Assembly: GCA_016934415.1 (NCBI GenBank)
Contig: JAFGSW010000088.1
Location: 94,805-158,804, forward strand
Reading direction: 5' to 3'
DNA: 64,000 bases
From: Spirochaetales bacterium
GTDB lineage: Bacteria > Spirochaetota > Spirochaetia > SZUA-6 > RPPD01
Part shown: in pieces, positions 56,970 to 64,000 of the stretch
Numbering within the stretch: position 1 is the first letter of the stretch
Layout: every line of letters begins with the position of its first letter
Translations under genes and position numbers: made by a program
Notes under the pieces: generated by a model
Told to the model about the DNA's origin: nothing
The model's database searches: none
Seen by the model: the letters and a program-made list of their open reading frames with translations, nothing else

Positions 56970-58136
56970 TCAGTTTCCCGCCAAAACGGGATACGGCGTC
57001 CGCACCCGGCCGGCTGCGCCAGCGCGGATCTTCCCGTCGTCGTCTTCGGGAATTGTTTTAAAATAGTTATAGAAAATGAAAAACAGGGCCACGAACGGAT
57101 AGCGGTAGCGGGCGCCCGCGCCAGAATTGACTATCACCATTGAATAGATGAGCAAACCGAGGATGAAAAAGAAAAGGAGGGACGCCAATTCGACTCTGAA
57201 CTTCCCCCGGGCCGGCTTGAAGATGACCCTGAACAAAATAACGGCTATGGCGACGTTTTCGATCGCCTGCAACAATTGGAAAATATTTTCGGCCTTCCAG
57301 ACAAGCGGTTCCAATAGAAATGAAAAGAACGATGAAAAAGCGTACGAAGCGGCGTCCATCCAGGAAGCGAAGGGGTTGAAGCCGAAGAGCGACGCATTAT
57401 TCTCCAGGTAAAATAACATTCTGATCTTGTTGACGTTGCCGAGGGTAACCATCGATCCGAAAAGAAAAAATCCACCGGCGCAACCGGCAAGAATGGCGAT
57501 CTTGAGTACGGGATGAAAGCGACGGTGGAGAAGGACGAAAACCACGAGTGTTATGATGATGACGAGGGCGTTCTGATATTTGATAAGGAAAAGCGGTATT
57601 CCCAATAGGACGAGCGGCTTGAAGACGATTTTTCGGACGAAGAGGTAGTAGAGAAACAGAGCCATGAGGAAAAAAATGATCGGATCGCGGAGAGCCATTG
57701 AAGAATACAGCGCGAGGCTTGGATAAAAGAGATAAAAAGCGCGGTTGGAGCCGATCAAGACGCCGCGTTCGCGGAAGAAAAGGAAAAGGATGACGTAGAG
57801 GATGAAATTTATGGAGGCGATGGAATAGATGGAATTGAGAAGCGGCATGGGAAAATACGCGAAAAACAGGGAGGTGGCGGCGGTTTTGTACGCTTCGGTG
57901 AAAAAAGGAACGTCCATCCCGCGGAAATGTTGTGCCGTGAAAAGGTAAATATATTGATCGCCCATGTAATTGGGTGAGAACAGGAAATAATTGGTGAGAA
58001 AAATGAGCGTAAAATGAAAAAACAACAGGAGGATGGATTGATCGTCGAGTTTGAAGCGGACGCGCACCACCATGAGAAAAACCGCAACGAAGAATATGTT
58101 CGCTAACTCGAAAAAATAATTAACCGGTACATCCAT
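56970..58136 (-). CDS. multi-spanning membrane protein, EpsG/Wzy-like polymerase candidate
   Basis: 388 residues with about ten membrane helices, strongly Phe/Leu/Ile-rich. The loop NYMGDQYIYLFTAQHFRGMD and the ALRDPIIFFLMALFLYY segment recall EpsG and O-antigen polymerase-type proteins, but no signature proves it. Context (between a deacetylase and an epimerase in a glycan operon) supports a polymerase or glycan-modifying role. Codons are more AT-rich than in neighbours. The basic tail RPRTPYPVLAGN-like end is soluble. Confidence 0.7.
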   Translation of the reverse strand: MDVPVNYFFELANIFFVAVFLMVVRVRFKLDDQSILLLFFHFTLIFLTNYFLFSPNYMGDQYIYLFTAQHFRGMDVPFFTEAYKTAATSLFFAYFPMPLLNSIYSIASINFILYVILFLFFRERGVLIGSNRAFYLFYPSLALYSSMALRDPIIFFLMALFLYYLFVRKIVFKPLVLLGIPLFLIKYQNALVIIITLVVFVLLHRRFHPVLKIAILAGCAGGFFLFGSMVTLGNVNKIRMLFYLENNASLFGFNPFASWMDAASYAFSSFFSFLLEPLVWKAENIFQLLQAIENVAIAVILFRVIFKPARGKFRVELASLLFFFILGLLIYSMVIVNSGAGARYRYPFVALFFIFYNYFKTIPEDDDGKIRAGAAGRVRTPYPVLAGN

Positions 58137-58139
58137 GAT

Positions 58140-58931
58140 TTATCTCTGTCGTCTTCCCGCGGTTGATGAAAAAGTCAAGGGTGGCTTCCATCTCAGCCGC
58201 ATGATTGTTTTTACCAGAAAAAAAGCGATTCGGCAAAGCACGTTCACGACCGGGGCGAACCAGGGGGGGCGATATACGATCGCCTCCTCGAACGAGACGA
58301 TGCGGGGCGATCCGGCGAAAAAGGATCGAAGGGAGATGAAATCGTTCTCGGTCATTGTATTCGGATGGAGGCAGATCGTCGTCATGCCGCAGGGAATGCG
58401 GCGCGGCTTTCCCGAGAGGACGGGATAGAACGTCAGACCGCATCTCTTGTACGGATAGAGGCCGATGCCGTCGGTCACGAAGGCGAAACCGGCGGCGGCA
58501 AGGGCCTTGAGCGTGGCGCCGTCGAAGGAGTGGTTGGGCGCCATCCAGACCGAGGGGGCGAGGCCGTGCGAGGACAGGATTTCCCGCCCCTGCCTGATTT
58601 TTTCGAGCTGAACGTCGAAGGGGAGACCGGCGAACTCCGATAGATCGTCGAAGCCGTACCGCCGGAGAAGCGATCCGGCATGCCGGTGGTAGACGTGGTG
58701 AAGGCCGTGCTGGGCGGTCGTTATTATTTTTTCACCGGCGAAACGCGCCATCGTCTCCCAAAAGTCCCTTCCCCCCCCCGATTTCACGAGAAGCGGATCA
58801 CGGTTGTCGGGAACGATTCCAACGATCGGTCTGACGTCGAACTCGCGAAAAATCCCCAGGCACCTGTCGAAGGCGCTGCGGTCCATTCCGGGAGCGGCGT
58901 CGTCCATTCGAAACAAGTAGCGCGGCGTCAT
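58140..58931 (-). CDS. DUF2334 polysaccharide-deacetylase-like protein
   Basis: 263 residues. The fold signature is RYLFRMDDAAPGMD (metal Asp-Asp, about 4-17), TTAQHGLHHVYH (about 72-83) and VWMAPNHSFDGATL (about 127-140). DUF2334 proteins are related to the NodB deacetylases. It probably removes acetyl groups from the glycan. ATGA overlap with the preceding GT4 gene, three bases from the polymerase candidate. Confidence 0.85.
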   Translation of the reverse strand: MTPRYLFRMDDAAPGMDRSAFDRCLGIFREFDVRPIVGIVPDNRDPLLVKSGGGRDFWETMARFAGEKIITTAQHGLHHVYHRHAGSLLRRYGFDDLSEFAGLPFDVQLEKIRQGREILSSHGLAPSVWMAPNHSFDGATLKALAAAGFAFVTDGIGLYPYKRCGLTFYPVLSGKPRRIPCGMTTICLHPNTMTENDFISLRSFFAGSPRIVSFEEAIVYRPPWFAPVVNVLCRIAFFLVKTIMRLRWKPPLTFSSTAGRRQR

Positions 58932-60115
58932 TCCCTGGTCCCGACCGCCTTTTGGTACAGAGCCTCGTATTGCGAGGCGACTGCCCCGATCGAGAAATGA
59001 GACAGAATCCGCCGCCGCGCCGCCTTTCCGCGGGCCGTACGCTCGGCAGCGGTCAGGGAGACGGCTTTCTCCAAGGCTTCGGCCAGGGCGCGGGGATTCT
59101 TCGGGGGAACGACGATTCCGGTGTCGCCCACGATGTACGCCGCGTCGCCGACGTCGGTGGCCACGCAGGGCACTCCGGTCGACATCGCCTCACCGACGAC
59201 ATTCGGGAACGCCTCGCTGCGGGAGGGAAGGCAGAGAACGTCGAATCCGTTCATGAGCGCCGGGACGTCGTCGGATTCGTCGATGAGGACTATCCTTTCC
59301 CGCGGGGGAAGGCGATCGAGCGATGCGCGCAGCTCCGCGTTTTCCCGGGTAAGGCCTTTTCCCGCAATGACCGTGGCGAACCGAACCGCAGGCGCTGTCT
59401 TCCGGATGAGCGAGACGGCCGCCAGGTAATTATGGTAATCCTTGAGCGGGTGGTACCGGCCCACCAGGCCGACGACGGTTTCGGCGGACGTCAATCCGTA
59501 GCGGCGACGGGTGGCGGCGCGCGCCGCGGGGTCCGGCCGGAAGACATCGGTGTCGAACCCATTGGGAACGGTCGCCCTGGCTTTGGACGCGAAACCGAAG
59601 CGGGCGTGCTGAAGATGCGACGTGCGGCTGTTGAAAATGCAGCAATCAGCGCCGCGGGAAAGGAGCCGGTTCAGCCGGATGACGTTTCTGGTCGAGAATT
59701 TCTCGTCGTTGAAAAAGTGAAGCGAGTGGCGAACGTTCCAAAAAAGCCGGGTGCCCGTCGAACGGCAGGCATGCAGGAGCGAAGCGGCGACGTTCGCGTG
59801 ATACATCCACCCCTGCACGATGTCGGGCTTGAATTCCACGCAGCGGCGGACCGCCCGAAAAAGCCCGGCCGGCGCCGATCCGGGATGATGCAATCGAAGG
59901 GCGAGGACAGGAACCCCCAGTCCCCGAATTTTCGATCCGTAGCGGCCTTCGCCCGTCAGGGACATGACGAAGTGCTCGAATCCGGACCGGCTCCGGTGCT
60001 CCAGCAAACGGAAGAGCATCGTTTCCGCTCCGCCCTTTCCCAGGCTCGTAATGACGTGCAGGATTCGAATCGTGCGGTTCGACGCCGCGGCGCTTCCCGT
60101 ATTCATCGCCGTCAC
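58928..60115 (-). CDS. glycosyltransferase family 4
   Basis: 395 residues from the GTG at 60115, which overlaps the upstream stop (GTGA) and has GAAGG four bases before; an ATG at 60106 is the alternative. Longer frames enter the synthase gene. GT-B motifs: ILHVITSLGKGGAETMLFRLLE, NGFDTDVFRPD, LVGRYHPLKDYHNYL and VLCLPSRSEAFPNVVGEAMS (nucleotide-sugar site). Donor and acceptor unknown. Confidence 0.9.
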   Translation of the reverse strand: MTAMNTGSAAASNRTIRILHVITSLGKGGAETMLFRLLEHRSRSGFEHFVMSLTGEGRYGSKIRGLGVPVLALRLHHPGSAPAGLFRAVRRCVEFKPDIVQGWMYHANVAASLLHACRSTGTRLFWNVRHSLHFFNDEKFSTRNVIRLNRLLSRGADCCIFNSRTSHLQHARFGFASKARATVPNGFDTDVFRPDPAARAATRRRYGLTSAETVVGLVGRYHPLKDYHNYLAAVSLIRKTAPAVRFATVIAGKGLTRENAELRASLDRLPPRERIVLIDESDDVPALMNGFDVLCLPSRSEAFPNVVGEAMSTGVPCVATDVGDAAYIVGDTGIVVPPKNPRALAEALEKAVSLTAAERTARGKAARRRILSHFSIGAVASQYEALYQKAVGTRE

Positions 60116-62067
60116 GCCGCCTTCGGCGCCTCGAGCCACGCCTGGAACATGAGGACGTTCCATAATCGATGGCTGTGATTTCTGTGGCCGGAGAGGTGAG
60201 CACGCCAGATCGCGTTCACCGGTGCTGGATTGAAAAATCCTTCCCGGATCAGACGGCTGGAATTGAGCAGCGCTTCCGCCCACTCCTTGAGCGGGCCGCG
60301 CAGCCAGGCGGCGAGCGGCACGCTGAAGCCCTTCTTGGGACGTTCGAAAAGGCCGCGGGGCAGGTAGCGGCCTAGGAGCTCCCGGAGGATCCATTTCCCT
60401 TCCCCGTTTCCCGTTTTTACGGAAAGAGGCAGGCGCGCGGCGAATTCGTAGATTCGGTAGTCGAGCAATGGCGAGCGGGTCTCCAGGGCGACAGCCATGC
60501 TCGTCCGGTCGGTTTTCACCAGGATATCGTCCGGCAGGTAGGCGCGGCTGTCCAGGAACATGAGCTTTTCAATTAAATGCCCGGGGAAAGCGATGAGACT
60601 TTCGGGCGTTCGAAGGTCCGCAAGCGGTCGCGATTTTCGCACGAATTTTTCAGGGCGGCGCCAATGGGTCAGGAACAGGTTTTCATAGAAAGTCAGCGGA
60701 TCGCGAGCGTCGGCCGCGTCAAGCAATTTGATGATTCGGTCGCCGACGGTGCTCTGGGCGCCGTGCCTTCGGTTCATGAAAGGGTTGTCGTAAAATCCCG
60801 CGGGGAGGGAGCGCAGCGCGGCGCACACGGCGCTCCTGATTCCGCAGGGCACGCGCTTGAGCGAACGCCAGGCGCGATCGCACATAAGGTAGCGCGTATA
60901 GCCGCCGAAGATCTCGTCGCCGCCGTCCCCAGAGAGGGCCACGGTCACGTGACGGCGTGAAAGCCTGGCTACGAGATGCGTCGGGATCTGGGAGGAATCG
61001 GCGAACGGTTCGTCGAACATGTGCGGCAAGCCCGGAATCACGTCGAGCGCGTCTTGGGGCGTGACGTAGAGCTCTGTGTGCTCGGTGCCGAGGCGTTCGG
61101 CCACGGTCTTGGCGAATAACGCCTCGTCGAAGGCTTTTTCGGAAAAGCCGATGGAAAACGATCTCACCGGCGCGCCGCTCTGCGCTTGCATCAAGGCGGT
61201 GACGAGCGAGGAATCGATCCCGCCCGAGAGAAAAACGCCGAGGGGGACGTCGGCAATCATTCGTCGCTTGACCGCGTCACGGAGCAAAACGTCGAGATCG
61301 TCGATCAAGCGATTTTCGGGCGCCGCGAGCGGCGCGATCGTCCCCTTTCTGAAAATCTCCTCCTGGTCCCAGTAGAGAGCGGGCCGGGGAAGGGCGCCCC
61401 GGACGGACGCATCCGTCGTCAGCCTGAGAAAGGAAGCGGGCGGCAGCTTGAAAATACCCCGGTAGATGCTGTAGGGTCCGGGGACGTAATTGTAGCGCAG
61501 GTACTGCGCCAGCACGTCCCGGTCGATGTCGCCCTCGAAGGCGGGATGCGCGGCGAGCGCCTTGAGCTCCGAGCCGAAGAGGAACGCTCCGCCTTGGTAC
61601 CCGTAATACAGCGGCTTTTTCCCCATCCGGTCGCGAATGAGGCACAGCCCGCCGTCCTCCGCGTCGAACACGGCGCAGGCGAACATGCCGTTCAGGCGCG
61701 GGAGGGTGGCCTCGATCCCCCATACGGAAAAGCCGGCGAGCATCACCTCGGTGTCGGAGTGTCCGCGCCAGGGCGGCACGCCGCGGCCCTCGAGCTCAGA
61801 TCGCAATTCGCGGAAATTGTAAATCTCGCCGTTATACACCGCCGTGTAACGTCCGCAAAAAGAGGTCATGGGTTGCCGGCCGGCCGGCGAGAGGTCGATT
61901 ATCGAGAGGCGGCGGTGCCCCAACGCCGTCCCGGTTTTTTCGTCGACCCACAACCCGTCTCCGTCCGGGCCGCGATGGACGAGCGTCGCGTTCATCCGGT
62001 CAACCAGCGAGGAAAGTCGTTCGGGGGCGGTGCCGCGGGGGTCTCTGAATCCGACTATGCCGCACAT
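60112..62067 (-). CDS. asnB: asparagine synthase (glutamine-hydrolysing) family protein
   Basis: 651 residues. Glutaminase domain with nucleophile Cys2 (MCGIVGFRDP), RGPDGDG, GHRRLSIIDLS and YNGEIYNF. The synthetase domain has the PP-loop FLSGGIDSSLVTAL (about 266-279) and LSGDGGDEIFGGYTRY. Inside polysaccharide operons such enzymes often amidate uronic acid residues of the glycan rather than make free asparagine; that is inference, but it fits the uronate genes here. 52 bases separate it from the methyltransferase upstream. Confidence 0.93.
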   Translation of the reverse strand: MCGIVGFRDPRGTAPERLSSLVDRMNATLVHRGPDGDGLWVDEKTGTALGHRRLSIIDLSPAGRQPMTSFCGRYTAVYNGEIYNFRELRSELEGRGVPPWRGHSDTEVMLAGFSVWGIEATLPRLNGMFACAVFDAEDGGLCLIRDRMGKKPLYYGYQGGAFLFGSELKALAAHPAFEGDIDRDVLAQYLRYNYVPGPYSIYRGIFKLPPASFLRLTTDASVRGALPRPALYWDQEEIFRKGTIAPLAAPENRLIDDLDVLLRDAVKRRMIADVPLGVFLSGGIDSSLVTALMQAQSGAPVRSFSIGFSEKAFDEALFAKTVAERLGTEHTELYVTPQDALDVIPGLPHMFDEPFADSSQIPTHLVARLSRRHVTVALSGDGGDEIFGGYTRYLMCDRAWRSLKRVPCGIRSAVCAALRSLPAGFYDNPFMNRRHGAQSTVGDRIIKLLDAADARDPLTFYENLFLTHWRRPEKFVRKSRPLADLRTPESLIAFPGHLIEKLMFLDSRAYLPDDILVKTDRTSMAVALETRSPLLDYRIYEFAARLPLSVKTGNGEGKWILRELLGRYLPRGLFERPKKGFSVPLAAWLRGPLKEWAEALLNSSRLIREGFFNPAPVNAIWRAHLSGHRNHSHRLWNVLMFQAWLEAPKAA

Positions 62068-62119
62068 GAGGTGGGGAGCTTTCCGGTCATCACCGTTTTA
62101 TGACGCAACATACTGAATT

Positions 62120-62803
62120 TCATCTTTTCATCGTCAGCACGGTATAGTGGCCCGAGCGTTCTATCGAACACTCCTGCGGCCTGTGACGTTTGTCCAGCCG
62201 CGAAAAAACGCGCTTGATTTTGGCATGCGAGGGAAAAGGATGCCCGATTTTCACGTTCAACCAACTGTTCAGCAGAAACTGAAAAATCCGCGCATAGCGT
62301 TTCAAGGTGTTCAAGCGCACGTTCTTTTCGCGGAAGAATATTTCATTATTGATCGTCGCGTAGACGATACCGCCGGGCTTGAGAAGTGAGAACAGCTTGC
62401 GGGCGAATCCCGAGTCGTTCAGACAATAATTCCAGCATTGGCTGACGAGGACCAGATCGTAGGTCCCCGCGGCCTCCTCCAGGTACCCGAGGGCGAAGCG
62501 GCACTCTAGTCCCTTTTCCGCGAACGCGCGGCGTGCGATCGCGAGGTACCGTGAGGATACGTCATGCCAAGTGACGCGACAGCCTCTGAGAGCGAAATAG
62601 AGGGAATTGTGCCCCGGACCGGCGCCGAGATCGAGCACGGCGGGTCTGGCCTTCCCCTCCAGGCAACGCAGAAGTGAATCGAACTTTTCCACCGCCACCG
62701 GAGCGCGATAGGCTATTTCGGCGTACTCACGCGCGTACGTCTCGGGAATGGGGTCCCAGCCCCGTTCCGGACGCCGTATCAATTTAAGAAGTCGGTTGAT
62801 CAT
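62120..62803 (-). CDS. class I SAM-dependent methyltransferase
   Basis: 227 residues. SAM site VLDLGAGPGHNSLYFALRGC (about 55-74), VTWHDVSSRYLAIARR, YDLVLVSQCWNY and LKPGGIVYATINN. It is part of the glycan operon and may methylate a sugar or a carrier-linked product. It overlaps the preceding glycosyltransferase by 20 bases. Confidence 0.88.
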   Translation of the reverse strand: MINRLLKLIRRPERGWDPIPETYAREYAEIAYRAPVAVEKFDSLLRCLEGKARPAVLDLGAGPGHNSLYFALRGCRVTWHDVSSRYLAIARRAFAEKGLECRFALGYLEEAAGTYDLVLVSQCWNYCLNDSGFARKLFSLLKPGGIVYATINNEIFFREKNVRLNTLKRYARIFQFLLNSWLNVKIGHPFPSHAKIKRVFSRLDKRHRPQECSIERSGHYTVLTMKR

Positions 62804-63926
62804 CGTGCGTCGACTTTCGATTGTAAAAATTGAGATAGTACGCGAGGTGGGTTTCCATGGAAAATCCCTTTTTCAGATGAGAAAGCATCGCATCGACCTT
62901 CTGTTGATATTCGCGTTTTGAAATGGCAATGAGACGGAGGACCGCCCGGGCAAGATTTTCGGCGGAGAAGGACTCGGGGACGAATTCTGCGAAATCGTCG
63001 TCGGCGAGCCTCCTCGATTCGCCCACATCGGTGATGACGGGCAGATTGCCGCACGCCATGGCCTCGAGGAGACTGCGGGACGGGTAATTGGTAAACTTCT
63101 GGAGCGACATAATGACTTTGGACGAGCGAAGCACCTTCTCGGGATGCGGCTCGAAATAGCACTCAATCGGGATGCGCGCGTATTCCGCCCCGCCCAAAAG
63201 CGATCTCACTCGCGACTCAAGCGGCCCGAAACCGAGAATGAAGAAGCGCGCGTCGTTCACGCGATTCTGGTTGAGGAAGTCGTGAATGAACGGCAGACAC
63301 ATGACGTAGGGAATGACGTTCTTCACGTCGTTCGCCTGGTCGGTGAACCGTCCCAGGAATACGATCCAATTTTTTTTCCCGGAGACGTCAAGCACGGTCG
63401 GGACCCTGATCGCGTTCCCTTCGGTCAGGCGTATTTTTTCAGGGTTGAGACGTCCGAGAAGCCAGTGCCGCCCGAGTTGCGCGACGACGCGTGGATTGAG
63501 CACGTCGATTCGATGGGCGCGTAAAAGCTGGTAATAGATGAGCGTTTTGAAACGGTCGGCGAGCAGCATCGACAGGTCGCTCATCGGAATGGAGCGGACG
63601 ACTTTTTGGCCGAAAAGGGTGTGAAAAAACCGCAGGGAGGCCAGGGGATAATGGAACACGGCGCCCCGGCCGGCCCGGAGCGCAATGAAAAAAAGGGGGA
63701 CGATCATTTCTAGAAAGCGCCCGGCATCGAGGACGATCAGGTTCGGATGGCGGCGCGTGAAGTGGGGAAGGTTCGGGACCGGAGCCAGAGCATCGTAGAG
63801 CGTCCGGGTGACGACCAGGCGCAAGCCGGGAACATTGCGAGACTGGCAGTAATCCCAGAGGGCTATAAATCTGTTCTGGGTTCCCCCGGGGCTTGTCGCC
63901 GAGAGGACGATGTAGGTTCCGGCCAT
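62784..63926 (-). CDS. glycosyltransferase (GT-B, GT4-like)
   Basis: 380 residues. The N-terminal half is divergent; the C-terminal half keeps IVFLGRFTDQANDVKN, FILGFGPLESRVRSLLGGAE and the donor-site MSLQKFTNYPSRSLLEAMACGNLPVITDVGES (shown in parts: PSRSLLEAMACG). This is the typical E-x7-E region replaced by SRSLLEAM. It probably adds a sugar to the growing surface glycan. Confidence 0.85.
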   Translation of the reverse strand: MAGTYIVLSATSPGGTQNRFIALWDYCQSRNVPGLRLVVTRTLYDALAPVPNLPHFTRRHPNLIVLDAGRFLEMIVPLFFIALRAGRGAVFHYPLASLRFFHTLFGQKVVRSIPMSDLSMLLADRFKTLIYYQLLRAHRIDVLNPRVVAQLGRHWLLGRLNPEKIRLTEGNAIRVPTVLDVSGKKNWIVFLGRFTDQANDVKNVIPYVMCLPFIHDFLNQNRVNDARFFILGFGPLESRVRSLLGGAEYARIPIECYFEPHPEKVLRSSKVIMSLQKFTNYPSRSLLEAMACGNLPVITDVGESRRLADDDFAEFVPESFSAENLARAVLRLIAISKREYQQKVDAMLSHLKKGFSMETHLAYYLNFYNRKSTHDDQPTS

Positions 63927-63927
63927 T

Positions 63928-64000
63928 CTATATCGCCTTTCTCAGGTCTTTCCCGGAGAGGGCATAACGCGCGCCGCAGGCAGCGCAGGCGAGCGAGGCG
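63928..64000 (-). CDS. partial gene, C-terminal 23 residues only
   Basis: The minus-strand frame is open to the window edge and ends ASLACAACGARYALSGKDLR then KAI and a TAG, two bases before the next start. The CAACGARY motif is a CxxC pair. The rest is outside the window; no function can be given. It belongs to the same operon. Confidence 0.6.
   Translation of the reverse strand, partial: ASLACAACGARYALSGKDLRKAI

Noticed and set aside
60106-60394. Long N-terminal extension of the GT4 gene at 58928
   Set aside because: It lies inside the asparagine synthase gene and has no similarity to glycosyltransferases.

Overview
The window is a gene-dense, high-GC chromosomal segment. It most resembles a free-living or environmental member of the Spirochaetota (moderate confidence). 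Support for this comes from several large periplasmic or lipoprotein genes with TPR, PEGA and DxDxDG-type repeats, a very large beta-propeller/HAMP/SpoIIE phosphatase, two large conserved-looking proteins of a kind I associate with spirochaetes (389 and 668 aa), frequent TTG and GTG starts, and a Gram-negative envelope (lipoproteins, an outer-membrane-like barrel). There is no 16S gene, so the assignment is inference.

Layout. 1-8.5 kb (+): end of tilS, ftsH, a secreted TPR protein, a lipoprotein HtrA-like protease, a small secreted protein, an RlmI-type methyltransferase and a DUF192 lipoprotein. 8.7-16.5 kb: a LiaF-like membrane protein (-), a small membrane protein, miaB-lapA-SPOR/TPR (+), archaeal-type phosphoglycerate mutase (-), an unlisted 49-aa cysteine protein and a pyrF-pyrE fusion (+). 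16.5-18 kb is a low-GC scar with a YdeI/OmdA-like gene, a 21-bp (heptad) repeat array and a degraded GNAT acetyltransferase. 18-26.6 kb: dinB and an M28-like membrane protein (-), a nitroreductase, a 35-aa ORF coupled to a 389-aa protein, an orphan sugar-binding lipoprotein (+), then ddl and a ParB-like protein (-).

26.9-36.6 kb is the most unusual block (+): a 944-aa periplasmic TPR protein, a 1545-aa propeller/SpoIIE phosphatase and a CBM9-like secreted protein. A tightly overlapping dcd, ywbE and zinc-ribbon membrane protein follow. 36.6-44 kb: a PEGA/barrel lipoprotein and a 668-aa unknown (-), a YfiH/PgeF-type enzyme and argS (+), and an amidohydrolase (-). 44.3-44.6 kb holds two convergent CAU tRNAs (initiator Met and a second one), each with its own terminator. 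44.8-52.2 kb (+): a PDZ histidine-kinase-like protein coupled to a DUF362 ferredoxin protein, then grpE-dnaK-dnaJ.

52.4-64 kb is one long minus-strand surface-polysaccharide operon. In transcription order it has a partial gene, a glycosyltransferase, a methyltransferase, an asparagine-synthase-type amidotransferase, a GT4 transferase, a DUF2334 deacetylase, a Wzy/EpsG-like polymerase, an NAD epimerase, another GT4 transferase, a UDP-glucuronate-type 4-epimerase and a nucleotide-sugar 6-dehydrogenase. Together they would build and modify a uronate-containing glycan. Several intergenic regions carry dispersed short repeats (ATCCGCGTCC-type, CCAGGAAACC-type) and long hairpins.
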